Assembly (NCBI GenBank): GCA_021782055.1
Contig: JAJXVP010000170.1
Coordinates: forward strand, 1-6,116
Reading direction: 5' to 3'
From: a bacterium
Lineage (GTDB): Bacteria; Spirochaetota; Spirochaetia; JABEVK01
Length of the DNA: 6,116 bases
The position numbers were made by a program, and so were the translations under genes. Below are positions 1 through 6,028 of the stretch, one piece after another. How positions within the stretch are numbered: position 1 is the first letter of the stretch; the number at the start of each line of letters is the position of its first letter. The notes below the pieces were generated by a model. It was not told the DNA's origin, made no database searches, and worked only from the letters and a program-made list of their open reading frames with translations.

Positions 1-568
1 TTACCGTGGCGACGGCGTTGTTCGACGAGCTCCAGGTTAAGAGGGTGTTCGTGGCTCCCGTGTTAAAGCTGGGCAGGTAGACGGCTGTTTGTCCCATCGA
101 CAAACTGTCGGTAGTTTTGTTCAAACTTAGCGAGGTAACCCCGACCACGGCCGAAAGAGGAATCGAAACGCTGGCTCCCGAGGCCGAGATGAGCGAAGTC
201 TGAAAGCCTTGGTACAAACAAGCGCCGTTGCCATTTTTGGCCTGAACTGTAAAATTCAGGCTTCCTGTGCTGGTCACCGATAGTGAACCCGCCCAGGAAG
301 AACTCCCTCGGCTCAGTGCCCCCGAACCAACCGTGTTGCCGTTGGAGTCGGTCACTTGAACGTTAACCGCTGTAATCGTGGTATCACTCATCAGTGATCG
401 ACTGGCGGCCTGCTGGGCGTTGGTCACCCCCCCGGACACCGCCACGTTCACTGTCAAAGCAGCCTGAGCCGGTTTTGCGGCGCTGATCGCCACAGGGCTT
501 TGGCAGGCGGGCAACGTAAATAAAAGCGCTAGAAGGCTTAGGAATGACATTCTAGAGCGAAGTGTCAT
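1..568 (-). CDS. Secreted lipoprotein with Big_2 Ig-like domain (partial, 3' end off window)
   Basis: Reading leftward from ATG 568-566, the frame stays open for 189 codons to the window edge, so only the N-terminal part is visible. The start is fixed by AAGGAGAA (572-579), five bases upstream; a second in-frame Met at residue 7 (550-548) is less well placed. Residues 1-21 form a lipoprotein signal peptide with lipobox L19-P-A-C22, so the mature protein should be acylated at Cys22 and exported, probably to the outer membrane because Gln rather than Asp follows the Cys. Residues about 63-140 form a Ser/Thr/Gly-rich beta-type domain that aligns with the N-terminal domain of the divergent isoamylase. 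From about residue 144 a bacterial Ig-like group 2 domain begins, with SLSLN, an L-x-x-G-Q-T turn and the TWSSSN..VATV signature (178-189). Such domains are usual in surface-exposed or adhesive proteins. The function is unknown; more Ig-like repeats or a catalytic domain may lie beyond the edge. Confidence 0.88.
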   Translation of the reverse strand, partial: MTLRSRMSFLSLLALLFTLPACQSPVAISAAKPAQAALTVNVAVSGGVTNAQQAASRSLMSDTTITAVNVQVTDSNGNTVGSGALSRGSSSWAGSLSVTSTGSLNFTVQAKNGNGACLYQGFQTSLISASGASVSIPLSAVVGVTSLSLNKTTDSLSMGQTAVYLPSFNTGATNTLLTWSSSNNAVATV

Positions 569-678
569 AGATTCTCCTTGTCCTAGACCCCAAACTCTTT
601 TTTGTTGAATGAAATCGTTCGTGGTTAGGTGGTTTTTGAAATCCACAAATAGATGAAAATACCTATAAGTTGTAGGAA

Positions 679-707
679 ATCATCAACCCAGAATTTGGTC
701 TTGTCAA
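679..707 (-). promoter_or_regulatory. Candidate sigma-70-type promoter for the Big_2 lipoprotein gene
   Basis: On the minus strand a perfect -35 TTGACA (707-702) is followed after exactly 17 bases by GATGAT (684-679), which matches 4 of 6 positions of TATAAT. Transcription would start near 672 and leave a leader of about 100 bases before ATG 568. The dyad at 662-676 would overlap the start site, a typical repressor position. The prediction is from consensus matching only. Confidence 0.45.
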
Positions 708-787
708 GAAAATTGTGAACGTTAACAACGTTTAGAAATAGAGGTAATAGATTTTACTAAACGAAGAGGCGTGGACAAAAATTTTGA

Positions 788-825
788 TTGACACCCAAAG
801 GATTTGGCTTTTAGATAAGTATAAA
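788..825 (+). promoter_or_regulatory. Candidate promoter for the peptide-isoamylase unit
   Basis: A perfect TTGACA (788-793) is followed after 17 bases by TTAGAT (811-816), a 3 of 6 match to the -10 consensus. A better -10 by sequence, TATAAA (820-825), lies 26 bases from the TTGACA, too far for normal pairing. Either would place the transcript start 20 to 30 bases before ATG 852. The inverted repeat AGGATTT/AAATCCT (799-805/824-830) surrounds the -10 and could bind a regulator. Which -10 is used cannot be decided from sequence. Confidence 0.45.
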
Positions 826-851
826 ATCCTAAAATGTCCTAGGAGGGACTT

Positions 852-980
852 ATGAAAAAGTTTGAAGCATCGCAAGGTGAAACACATCAAGGTACGGTGT
901 CTTACCAGACTCCTGAGTTGGTAGAGCTGGGCCATGTCACTGACCTGACCCAGTACACTGTTAGCGTGACGGCGAACTAA
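852..980 (+). CDS. 42-residue peptide with lasso-type (RiPP) leader motif
   Basis: ATG 852 follows a near-ideal ribosome site, AGGAGG (841-846), with five bases of spacing; an in-frame TAG at 840-842 excludes any earlier start. The 42-residue product ends at TAA 978-980. Residues 18-33 fit the lasso-precursor leader consensus YxxPxLxxxGxxxxxT exactly: Tyr18, Pro21, Leu23, Gly27 and Thr33. In known lasso systems this motif is bound by the PqqD-like RRE protein (B1), and cleavage by the B2 protease follows the residue after the conserved Thr. Here that would leave YTVSVTAN (35-42), only eight residues with no Asp or Glu at ring position 7-9, so a canonical lasso ring cannot form. No RRE, leader peptidase or asparagine-synthetase-like cyclase is visible nearby. 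The isoamylase gene follows after 11 bases, implying co-transcription and perhaps translational coupling. It may be an orphan member of the lasso-leader-containing peptide family, a substrate of enzymes encoded elsewhere, or a regulatory leader peptide. That it is translated is well supported; its role is unknown. Confidence 0.78.
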   Translation: MKKFEASQGETHQGTVSYQTPELVELGHVTDLTQYTVSVTAN

Positions 981-991
981 ACGGTGATAAA

Positions 992-3778
992 GTGACACGA
1001 CTATTTTTCTTTGTTTTAGCCACCCTGGCGGTTTCTTGTTCGTCGCCAAGTCTAATTGCGCCGGCTTCATCCGCTGGAAATGTAGGTCAACAAGGTAACA
1101 CTTGGCATACCGTGCAGGTGACCTGGGACCCTGGCGTCGCCCGCGGATTAATCAATGACACCGCTGTTGCTTCGGTTGCGGTCACAGTGACGATGTCTGG
1201 AAATTCTATTGGAAGTGGCAATCTCGTGAAACAGAGCTCCGCTTGGAGCGGGTCCATTTCGGTGTCCGCTACAGGATTAGCTAATTTTACGGCCACCGCT
1301 TTAGATAGCTCCGGAAATCTTTTGTGGCAGGGAACGTCAACGGTGAATATTTCTAATACCGGAACCACCGTTACTATTACCATGGGGGCTGCTCTTGGGA
1401 ACAGTCATCCTTATTCAGGTACCTTTTCGCCCGTCTCGGCTTCTACATGGGGAACGGCGACCTGGGGCTTGGGGGCGACCTTTCCTACTGGCGCAGGAGG
1501 AACTCTGGAAATTGGCGTTTATTCAGCCGATGCCACCAAGATTCTTCTAGAAATTTACACTCAGGATACCGGAGCCTCTGCCGCCTATGACTACTGGATG
1601 GTCAAAGGCTCTGACAATATATGGCGTGCTGCGCTAGCGCAGGTTCCTAACGGTACCCTTTACGCGTTTCGCGCCTGGGGGCCAAACTGGCCCTTTAGTA
1701 GTGCTTGGACACGAGGAAATAGCTCCGCCGGCTATATTTCTGATTGCGACAGCCTGGGTAATCGTTTTAATCCTAACAAGGTTCTTTATGACCCTTATGC
1801 CCTTGAAATCAGTCATGATGTCGATAGTACGGCTTTAGCGGCCTCAGGAAACTCTGATGTGATTTTCAATTCCGGTGGTGCCGATGTGGCGGCTGGACAG
1901 ACGTATAGTGGACCAATTACGGGCAATGTTGCTATGAACCTCCGGAATATTGATACGGGACCCTACGCTCCGAAGTCAGTGGCGTTGGTTGATTCGACGT
2001 CCTTCGGAACAAAACCGAATATTCCCGAAGCTAACTCGATTGTTTATGAAACTCACCTGAGGGGTCTGACCGCACACCCTTCGAGTGTGAACCTGACGAC
2101 TCTCTTGTCACCGTATTCGACCTTTCCCGATGCCGCCAATGTTCCCGATAATTTGCGAGGCACCTATGCCGGTGCCGCCTATATGGCCGGCTACCTGAAA
2201 GATTTAGGGATCAATACGGTAGAATTTCTGCCCGTTATGGATAGCGACAATGATACCAACCCAACCACAAAGTCGGGAGGAAATTATTGGGGCTACATGA
2301 CGAATGGCTTTTTTGCCCCCGATAGGCACTATGCCCACGATCAAAGCTTGGGGGGGCCCACCAAAGAGTTCAAACAAATGGTGGCGGCGTTCCATAATGC
2401 GGGTTTACAGGTGTACATGGATGTCGTTTACAACCATACGGGCGAAGGTGGAGTTTGGGATGCCACCACCGGACGTGAAGCACAATTGGTAAGTTTTCGA
2501 GGGTTAGATAACCGGGCATATTACACGCTTTCGGGAACGAGCAATGGCTTCTATTGGGACTCGACCGGTTGTGGTAACAACTTTAATGCTGGCTCGACTC
2601 CCGAGCAGAACTTGGTGCTAGACTCCCTCAAGTATTGGTCTCAAACAATGGGGGTGGATGGCTTTCGTTTTGATTTGGCGGTCGAATTGGGCCGAAACGG
2701 CAGTGGCGCGTACTCGAGTACCGCACCCCTACTTACTAGCATTGCGTCTTTAGCGGCCAATGATGGTTTCAAAATCATTGCGGAGCCCTGGGACACCAAC
2801 AATAGCGAGATCGGTCAATTCCCAGCGGGATGGGCAAACTGGAATGGTAACTATCGTGATTCTATTCGGCAATTTATGCAAAATAACCTTGCCGGTGCAA
2901 ATGGTGTCGGCTGGGCCGATGCTTTTTACGGTGATTACAATGACTTTAATGCCGAGGGAGGCCCTCAAAAGAGCGTTAATATGATTGACGCCCACGATGG
3001 CTTTACAATAACCGACCTCGTCAGCTACGGAACACAAACCAATAGTACTCTCAGTTGGCCCTTTGGACCCTCTGATGGAGGAACCAACAGCAATCTCAGT
3101 AATAACTGGGGCGGAAATCAAACCCTGCGCCGGCAAGTTATCCGCGACTTCTGGACGTTTCAAGTGCTCAGTCGTGGTATTCCTATGATTGAGTGGGGCG
3201 ATGAGCTTGGTCGCACGGTGAATGGCAACAACAACGCCTACGACGTTGATTCAGTGGCAACCTGGAATAACTACAACATGCTTGGTAGTGCCTCACCGGA
3301 TACTGTTGCCACTGGTGACACCACAGGCGGTACCGCCACCTACAACAACAACCTGGGGACTTTTGCTACCGCCACCAGCGGTGGTCCGAACACGAACTTT
3401 GCGTTTCTGCAAGATCTCCTCAAGCTGAGGGCGGCCCACGCGGTTTTTCAGCAAGCCAACTACTCTAGTGTGACCATCTCGTATTTGACGACAGCAGGAG
3501 GCAGTGGCTTTTCTGAAAGCTCGAGCGCGGCGGGTGAAATCTTAGTAAAAGGCAGCATGGTTGGCGATAGTGATTTTCTGGTTCTTGTGAATATGACGGG
3601 GAGTAGTATCGCGAACACCATCCCCGCCGCTGCTGCAGGAAAAAGCTGGGTTCGGGTGATTGATACAGGAAGTTGGGCAGAGGCCAACGATAACTATTGG
3701 AGTCTAGCGTCGGGAACACCAATATCGGGGAGTTATACAGTCAACAATCAGTCGATTGTTGTCCTAGAAACCAAATAG
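992..3778 (+). CDS. Secreted lipoprotein isoamylase (GH13 alpha-1,6 debranching enzyme)
   Basis: The predicted role is hydrolysis of alpha-1,6 branch points in glycogen or amylopectin outside the cytoplasm. The start is GTG 992: an in-frame TAG at 962-964 excludes earlier starts, GGTGA (983-987) is a suitable ribosome site, and a signal peptide follows at once with a lipobox ending at Cys16 (A-V-S-C). Residues about 36-135 form a domain shared with the divergent lipoprotein. Residues about 150-275 form the CBM48-like N-terminal module of isoamylases (RAWGPNWP at 227-234, RFNPNK at 258-263). The GH13 barrel follows with all four conserved regions intact: DVVYNHT (477-483); GFRFD (557-561), nucleophile Asp561; AEPWD (597-601), acid/base Glu598; and DAHDG (666-670) with His668 and Asp669. 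RGLDN (503-507), NYWGYMT (431-437) and WPFGPSDGG (689-697) resemble bacterial secreted isoamylase of the Pseudomonas amyloderamosa type more than cytoplasmic GlgX. A beta domain closes the C terminus. At 928 residues it is longer than that enzyme by roughly the extra N-terminal domain. GlgX-type or pullulanase specificity cannot be wholly excluded. Confidence 0.93.
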   Translation: MTRLFFFVLATLAVSCSSPSLIAPASSAGNVGQQGNTWHTVQVTWDPGVARGLINDTAVASVAVTVTMSGNSIGSGNLVKQSSAWSGSISVSATGLANFTATALDSSGNLLWQGTSTVNISNTGTTVTITMGAALGNSHPYSGTFSPVSASTWGTATWGLGATFPTGAGGTLEIGVYSADATKILLEIYTQDTGASAAYDYWMVKGSDNIWRAALAQVPNGTLYAFRAWGPNWPFSSAWTRGNSSAGYISDCDSLGNRFNPNKVLYDPYALEISHDVDSTALAASGNSDVIFNSGGADVAAGQTYSGPITGNVAMNLRNIDTGPYAPKSVALVDSTSFGTKPNIPEANSIVYETHLRGLTAHPSSVNLTTLLSPYSTFPDAANVPDNLRGTYAGAAYMAGYLKDLGINTVEFLPVMDSDNDTNPTTKSGGNYWGYMTNGFFAPDRHYAHDQSLGGPTKEFKQMVAAFHNAGLQVYMDVVYNHTGEGGVWDATTGREAQLVSFRGLDNRAYYTLSGTSNGFYWDSTGCGNNFNAGSTPEQNLVLDSLKYWSQTMGVDGFRFDLAVELGRNGSGAYSSTAPLLTSIASLAANDGFKIIAEPWDTNNSEIGQFPAGWANWNGNYRDSIRQFMQNNLAGANGVGWADAFYGDYNDFNAEGGPQKSVNMIDAHDGFTITDLVSYGTQTNSTLSWPFGPSDGGTNSNLSNNWGGNQTLRRQVIRDFWTFQVLSRGIPMIEWGDELGRTVNGNNNAYDVDSVATWNNYNMLGSASPDTVATGDTTGGTATYNNNLGTFATATSGGPNTNFAFLQDLLKLRAAHAVFQQANYSSVTISYLTTAGGSGFSESSSAAGEILVKGSMVGDSDFLVLVNMTGSSIANTIPAAAAGKSWVRVIDTGSWAEANDNYWSLASGTPISGSYTVNNQSIVVLETK

Positions 3779-3803
3779 TCAGTGTTCCGTTTGTCTGCGT
3801 GAA

Positions 3804-3837
3804 GTTCCGTCTACCCCTGGTAGACGGAACGATTTTT
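3804..3837 (+). terminator. Intrinsic terminator of the isoamylase unit
   Basis: GTTCCGTCTACC (3804-3815) and GGTAGACGGAAC (3819-3830) form a perfect 12-bp stem around CCT, followed by GATTTTT (3831-3837). It lies 25 bases after the isoamylase stop. The T tract is only on the rightward side; leftward of the stem the minus strand is not T-rich, so termination of the converging operon here would be weaker. The last codons and the TAG stop of the phosphatase gene (3811-3813) lie inside the structure. Confidence 0.9.
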
Positions 3838-4644
3838 GCTTATGAGGAAGCGAAGCGACATTTCAATCGAACCTACCAGATCGGAGTCGCGCCGGTAATT
3901 GGCCGAGTGAAGGTTTTTAACCCGGCCATCCTCGACAAACCCCCAAGCTTTGAGCTTTTTTTCGTGATTGTCCCGGTCGTAGACGGCCAGGGCTGTGCCG
4001 TTGTTTTTGGCCATCAGAGAAAAACACGGCACGTCGGTCATCCCATCGCCAATAAAGATCATATTGGCCAAAGGAATGCGCAGTTCGCGTACCTTACGGT
4101 TAACTTCGAAGGGTTTGTTGGCAAACTCTGGCCCCACTTGCCCTTTAGAAATTTGAAACAGATACCGGGTTTTATCAGTAAAGCTCACGACCCGCTGGGG
4201 AAACGCCAGTTGTCCATCCGCATCGTACGCGAAATCTGAGGCAAAGATGTCGGTAAACTCGCCCGCTATCGGTGTGGCTCGAATGAGGTCTCCTAGGCCA
4301 CTTGAAATAACGTAAAACTCGAGCTGAAAGGTGTGGTCCTCGGCGCGGACAAAATCGCGTAAGTAGGTGAATAGCTCGGGAACGCCCGGGTAAAAACGAA
4401 CCTGGGGACCAAACGCTGTTAACGTGGACTTTGTGAGGCGTTGACCGGGGGCCAGCGATTGGGACAGCTGGATCATCTGATACATGTAAGACAGCACCGG
4501 ATCCCAACCCGCTTCGATCAGAGTTCTGTTTTCTTTGGCCCAAAAGCGTGCGACATCGACACCTTTTGAAGCCAAAAGATCGGTGGTCGAATCATGAGCG
4601 AGAGTATCGTCAAAGTCAAAAACGAGGGCAAGAGTTCTACTCAT
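3811..4644 (-). CDS. HAD-superfamily phosphatase (SerB/HAD-IB-like)
   Basis: This 277-residue cytoplasmic protein carries the full set of haloacid dehalogenase motifs. Motif I is DFDDT (10-14), with nucleophile Asp10 and acid/base Asp12. Motif II is VISSG (112-116). A motif III Lys is probably Lys158 in the DKTRYLF segment, although the Lys177 and Lys184 region is an alternative. Motif IV is GDGMTD (199-204), which binds Mg2+. The Asp-x-Asp pair in motif I indicates phosphate-monoester hydrolysis rather than dehalogenation. A helical cap probably occupies about residues 20-90. The substrate is unknown; the fold class includes phosphoserine phosphatase, but this protein is longer than typical SerB catalytic domains. 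ATG 4644-4642 overlaps the hemL stop as ATGA, so the gene is the second of an operon and probably translated by reinitiation. A link to tetrapyrrole metabolism is possible but unproved. The 3' end overlaps the converging terminator. Confidence 0.88.
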   Translation of the reverse strand: MSRTLALVFDFDDTLAHDSTTDLLASKGVDVARFWAKENRTLIEAGWDPVLSYMYQMIQLSQSLAPGQRLTKSTLTAFGPQVRFYPGVPELFTYLRDFVRAEDHTFQLEFYVISSGLGDLIRATPIAGEFTDIFASDFAYDADGQLAFPQRVVSFTDKTRYLFQISKGQVGPEFANKPFEVNRKVRELRIPLANMIFIGDGMTDVPCFSLMAKNNGTALAVYDRDNHEKKLKAWGFVEDGRVKNLHSANYRRDSDLVGSIEMSLRFLISKNRSVYQG

Positions 4645-5921
4645 TTGGCGTCCAGGGCCTTTAAAAATGCATCAGCGGCTAAACGAAGGGCTCGGGGCGT
4701 ATGGGCGGCACCCACGAACATGGCTTCAAATTGCGCCGGAGCAACAAAGATTTTTTGCTTGAGGAGGGCATGAAACCAGCGAGCGTAGGCCGCCGTGTCG
4801 CTCGATTTGGCTTGAGCCAGGTTGCTGATGGGGCCAGGGGCAAAAAAGAGCGTAGCTAAACCAGCCTTATGCGCCAAGTAGTAACGGGTGGGGTCTAGTC
4901 GGTGAATCAGTGTCTCGAAAAAGCGTTCGGCTTTGTCGGTGATGGCTTCATAAAAGCCGGGACGGGTAAGCTGTTTCAGAACAGCACTTCCTGCCGCCAT
5001 GGCCAAGGGGTTGCCTGAGAGTGTCCCTGCTTGGTACACCGGGCCAACAGGGGCCACGAGGTCCATTAGATCTTTTCTGCCGCCGTAGGCGCCCACGGGC
5101 AAGCCCCCGCCGATAATTTTGCCCAGGGTGGTGAGGTCTGGGGTTACACCGACCTGGGTTTGAACCCCACCCCAGTGAAAGCGAAAACCGGTAATAACTT
5201 CATCAAAAATGAGCAAAGAGCCATTTTCTTGAGTGATCGCTCGCAGACCTTCGAGAAAACCTGGCTGAGGGAGTACCAAACCCATGTTGGCGGCATAGGG
5301 TTCGACAATCACGGCGGCGATTTTGCCCGGATGTGCCGTAAATGCTGCGCGGACGGCCTCAAGATCATTATAAGGAACACTAAGGGTGGCCGAAGTCAAA
5401 GGTTCGGGAACTCCTGCCGAAGCCGGCTGATTGAGCGTTGCCAACCCTGACCCGGCACTAACCAAAAGGGCATCGGCGTGTCCGTGATAGCCCCCGTCGA
5501 ATTTCAGAATCATGGGGCGATTTGTCCACGCCCTGGCTACTCGCAGAGCACTCATGACGGCTTCAGTACCTGAGCTCACAAATCTGAGACGCGCTAACGA
5601 CGGAATAGCTTTTTGCAAAAGCTTCCCCAGGTGGTTTTCTTCTAGTGTCGGCGCACCAACACTGGTCAGGCGGCGAACCTGCCGGCTCACCGCTCGAACG
5701 ACCGGCGCTGGCGAATGACCGAGGATATGGGCCCCCCAGCTTTGGACAAAATCCAGATATTTATGATGGTCCGGGTCTTCTAGCAAGGCTCCGTGTCCCC
5801 GTGAAAAGACCACAGGAGTGCCTCCTACCGAGGCAAAGCTACGAACCGGTGAATTAACACCACCGGGAAACAAGGTGAGTGCCTCTTGAAAAGCGGCTTG
5901 CGAAAGGGGGCTGTCCGGCAT
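4641..5921 (-). CDS. hemL: Glutamate-1-semialdehyde 2,1-aminomutase
   Basis: The enzyme converts glutamate-1-semialdehyde to 5-aminolevulinate, the second step after glutamyl-tRNA in the C5 route to heme, and acts in the cytoplasm as a PLP-dependent class III aminotransferase-fold protein. The 426 residues match the usual family length. Visible family signatures are PGGVNSPVR (19-27), SSGTEA (116-121, phosphate binding), GGYHGHAD (143-150), FDEVITGFR (239-247, with Asp240 contacting the pyridine nitrogen), TTLGKIIGGGLPVGAYGG (264-281) with the Schiff-base Lys268, and AGTLSGNPLAMAAG (298-311). ATG 5921-5919 is preceded by AAGGAG (5932-5927) at five bases. The stop TGA (4643-4641) overlaps the phosphatase start. 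A perfect TATAAT lies about 50 bases upstream. All key residues are intact and the gene looks functional. Confidence 0.97.
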   Translation of the reverse strand: MPDSPLSQAAFQEALTLFPGGVNSPVRSFASVGGTPVVFSRGHGALLEDPDHHKYLDFVQSWGAHILGHSPAPVVRAVSRQVRRLTSVGAPTLEENHLGKLLQKAIPSLARLRFVSSGTEAVMSALRVARAWTNRPMILKFDGGYHGHADALLVSAGSGLATLNQPASAGVPEPLTSATLSVPYNDLEAVRAAFTAHPGKIAAVIVEPYAANMGLVLPQPGFLEGLRAITQENGSLLIFDEVITGFRFHWGGVQTQVGVTPDLTTLGKIIGGGLPVGAYGGRKDLMDLVAPVGPVYQAGTLSGNPLAMAAGSAVLKQLTRPGFYEAITDKAERFFETLIHRLDPTRYYLAHKAGLATLFFAPGPISNLAQAKSSDTAAYARWFHALLKQKIFVAPAQFEAMFVGAAHTPRALRLAADAFLKALDAK

Positions 5922-5926
5922 AACGG

Positions 5927-5943
5927 CTCCTTAGGAGGTGATT
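5927..5943 (-). promoter_or_regulatory. hemL: hemL ribosome site with adjacent anti-Shine-Dalgarno-like sequence
   Basis: In the hemL leader, read on the minus strand, TCACCTCCTAA (5941-5931) sits directly against and overlaps the ribosome site AAGGAG (5932-5927). TCACCTCCT equals the conserved 3' tail of 16S rRNA. CTCC and GGAG can pair across TAA, giving a 4-bp hairpin that would partly mask the ribosome site. The short stem makes a strong effect uncertain. Read on the plus strand the same bases form a perfect Shine-Dalgarno sequence with no start codon at a useful distance. Confidence 0.4.
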
Positions 5944-5970
5944 CAAAAGCTGGCAGAGTAACCAAGGGTA

Positions 5971-5976
5971 ATTATA
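5971..5976 (-). promoter_or_regulatory. hemL: -10 box of the hemL operon promoter
   Basis: The minus strand reads TATAAT exactly. With 17-base spacing the -35 position reads TGTCAA, a poor match (2 of 6), and no extended -10 TG is present, so an activator or a weak basal promoter is possible. Transcription would begin near 5964, giving a leader of about 43 bases before the hemL start codon. Confidence 0.55.
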
Positions 5977-5993
5977 CCGAGAAATGGTATCTC

Positions 5994-6022
5994 TTGACAG
6001 GGATCGCCGAGGGGGTTTAGCT
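5994..6022 (+). promoter_or_regulatory. Possible promoter of the rightward gene at 6029
   Basis: A perfect TTGACA (5994-5999) faces rightward, with TTAGCT (6017-6022) 17 bases on; that -10 matches only 2 of 6 positions. If used, transcription would start close to 6029, the proposed ATG, giving a leaderless or nearly leaderless message. Alternatively the gene starts at the in-frame ATG 5984 and the promoter lies further upstream. Confidence 0.25.
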
Positions 6023-6028
6023 GACAAT

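Larger units (their letters stand above)
569..851. promoter_or_regulatory. Divergent intergenic control region
   Basis: This AT-rich stretch of about 280 bases separates the leftward Big_2 lipoprotein gene from the rightward peptide-isoamylase unit. I see no convincing gene in it. It holds a TTGACA box for each direction (listed separately) and several dyads. CCTATAAGTTGTAGG (662-676) has 6 of 7 paired positions around a central G. Two copies of the palindrome AACGTT (718-723 and 727-732) are spaced 9 bp apart, with GTTAAC between them. AGGATTT (799-805) and AAATCCT (824-830) form a 7-bp inverted repeat centred on the proposed rightward -10 box. These could be operators, but that is inference from symmetry and position alone. 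Confidence 0.5.

Noticed and set aside
852..980. A complete lasso-peptide gene cluster
   Set aside because: Only a leader-like motif is present; the core lacks an Asp or Glu at position 7-9 and no B1, B2, C or transporter gene occurs in the window.
732..1070. Minus-strand open frame of 112 codons across the intergenic region and small peptide gene
   Set aside because: It is antisense to the well-supported 42-residue peptide and the isoamylase start, crosses the promoter region, and its product is low in recognisable features.
2750..3163. Minus-strand open frame of 137 codons inside the isoamylase gene
   Set aside because: It is antisense to the catalytic core of the isoamylase, with no ribosome site or family resemblance.
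3697..4239. Plus-strand open frame of 180 codons over the isoamylase 3' end and the phosphatase
   Set aside because: It is antisense to the HAD phosphatase, whose motifs are clear, and runs through the terminator stem; it is a coding shadow.
4175..4543. Minus-strand open frame of 122 codons inside the phosphatase gene
   Set aside because: It is an alternative frame of a gene with intact family motifs; the product is Arg/Pro/Ser-rich like a typical shadow frame.
5931..5943. Rightward Shine-Dalgarno sequence TTAGGAGGTGATT for a plus-strand gene
   Set aside because: No ATG, GTG or TTG follows within a usable distance, so it does not mark a plus-strand start.
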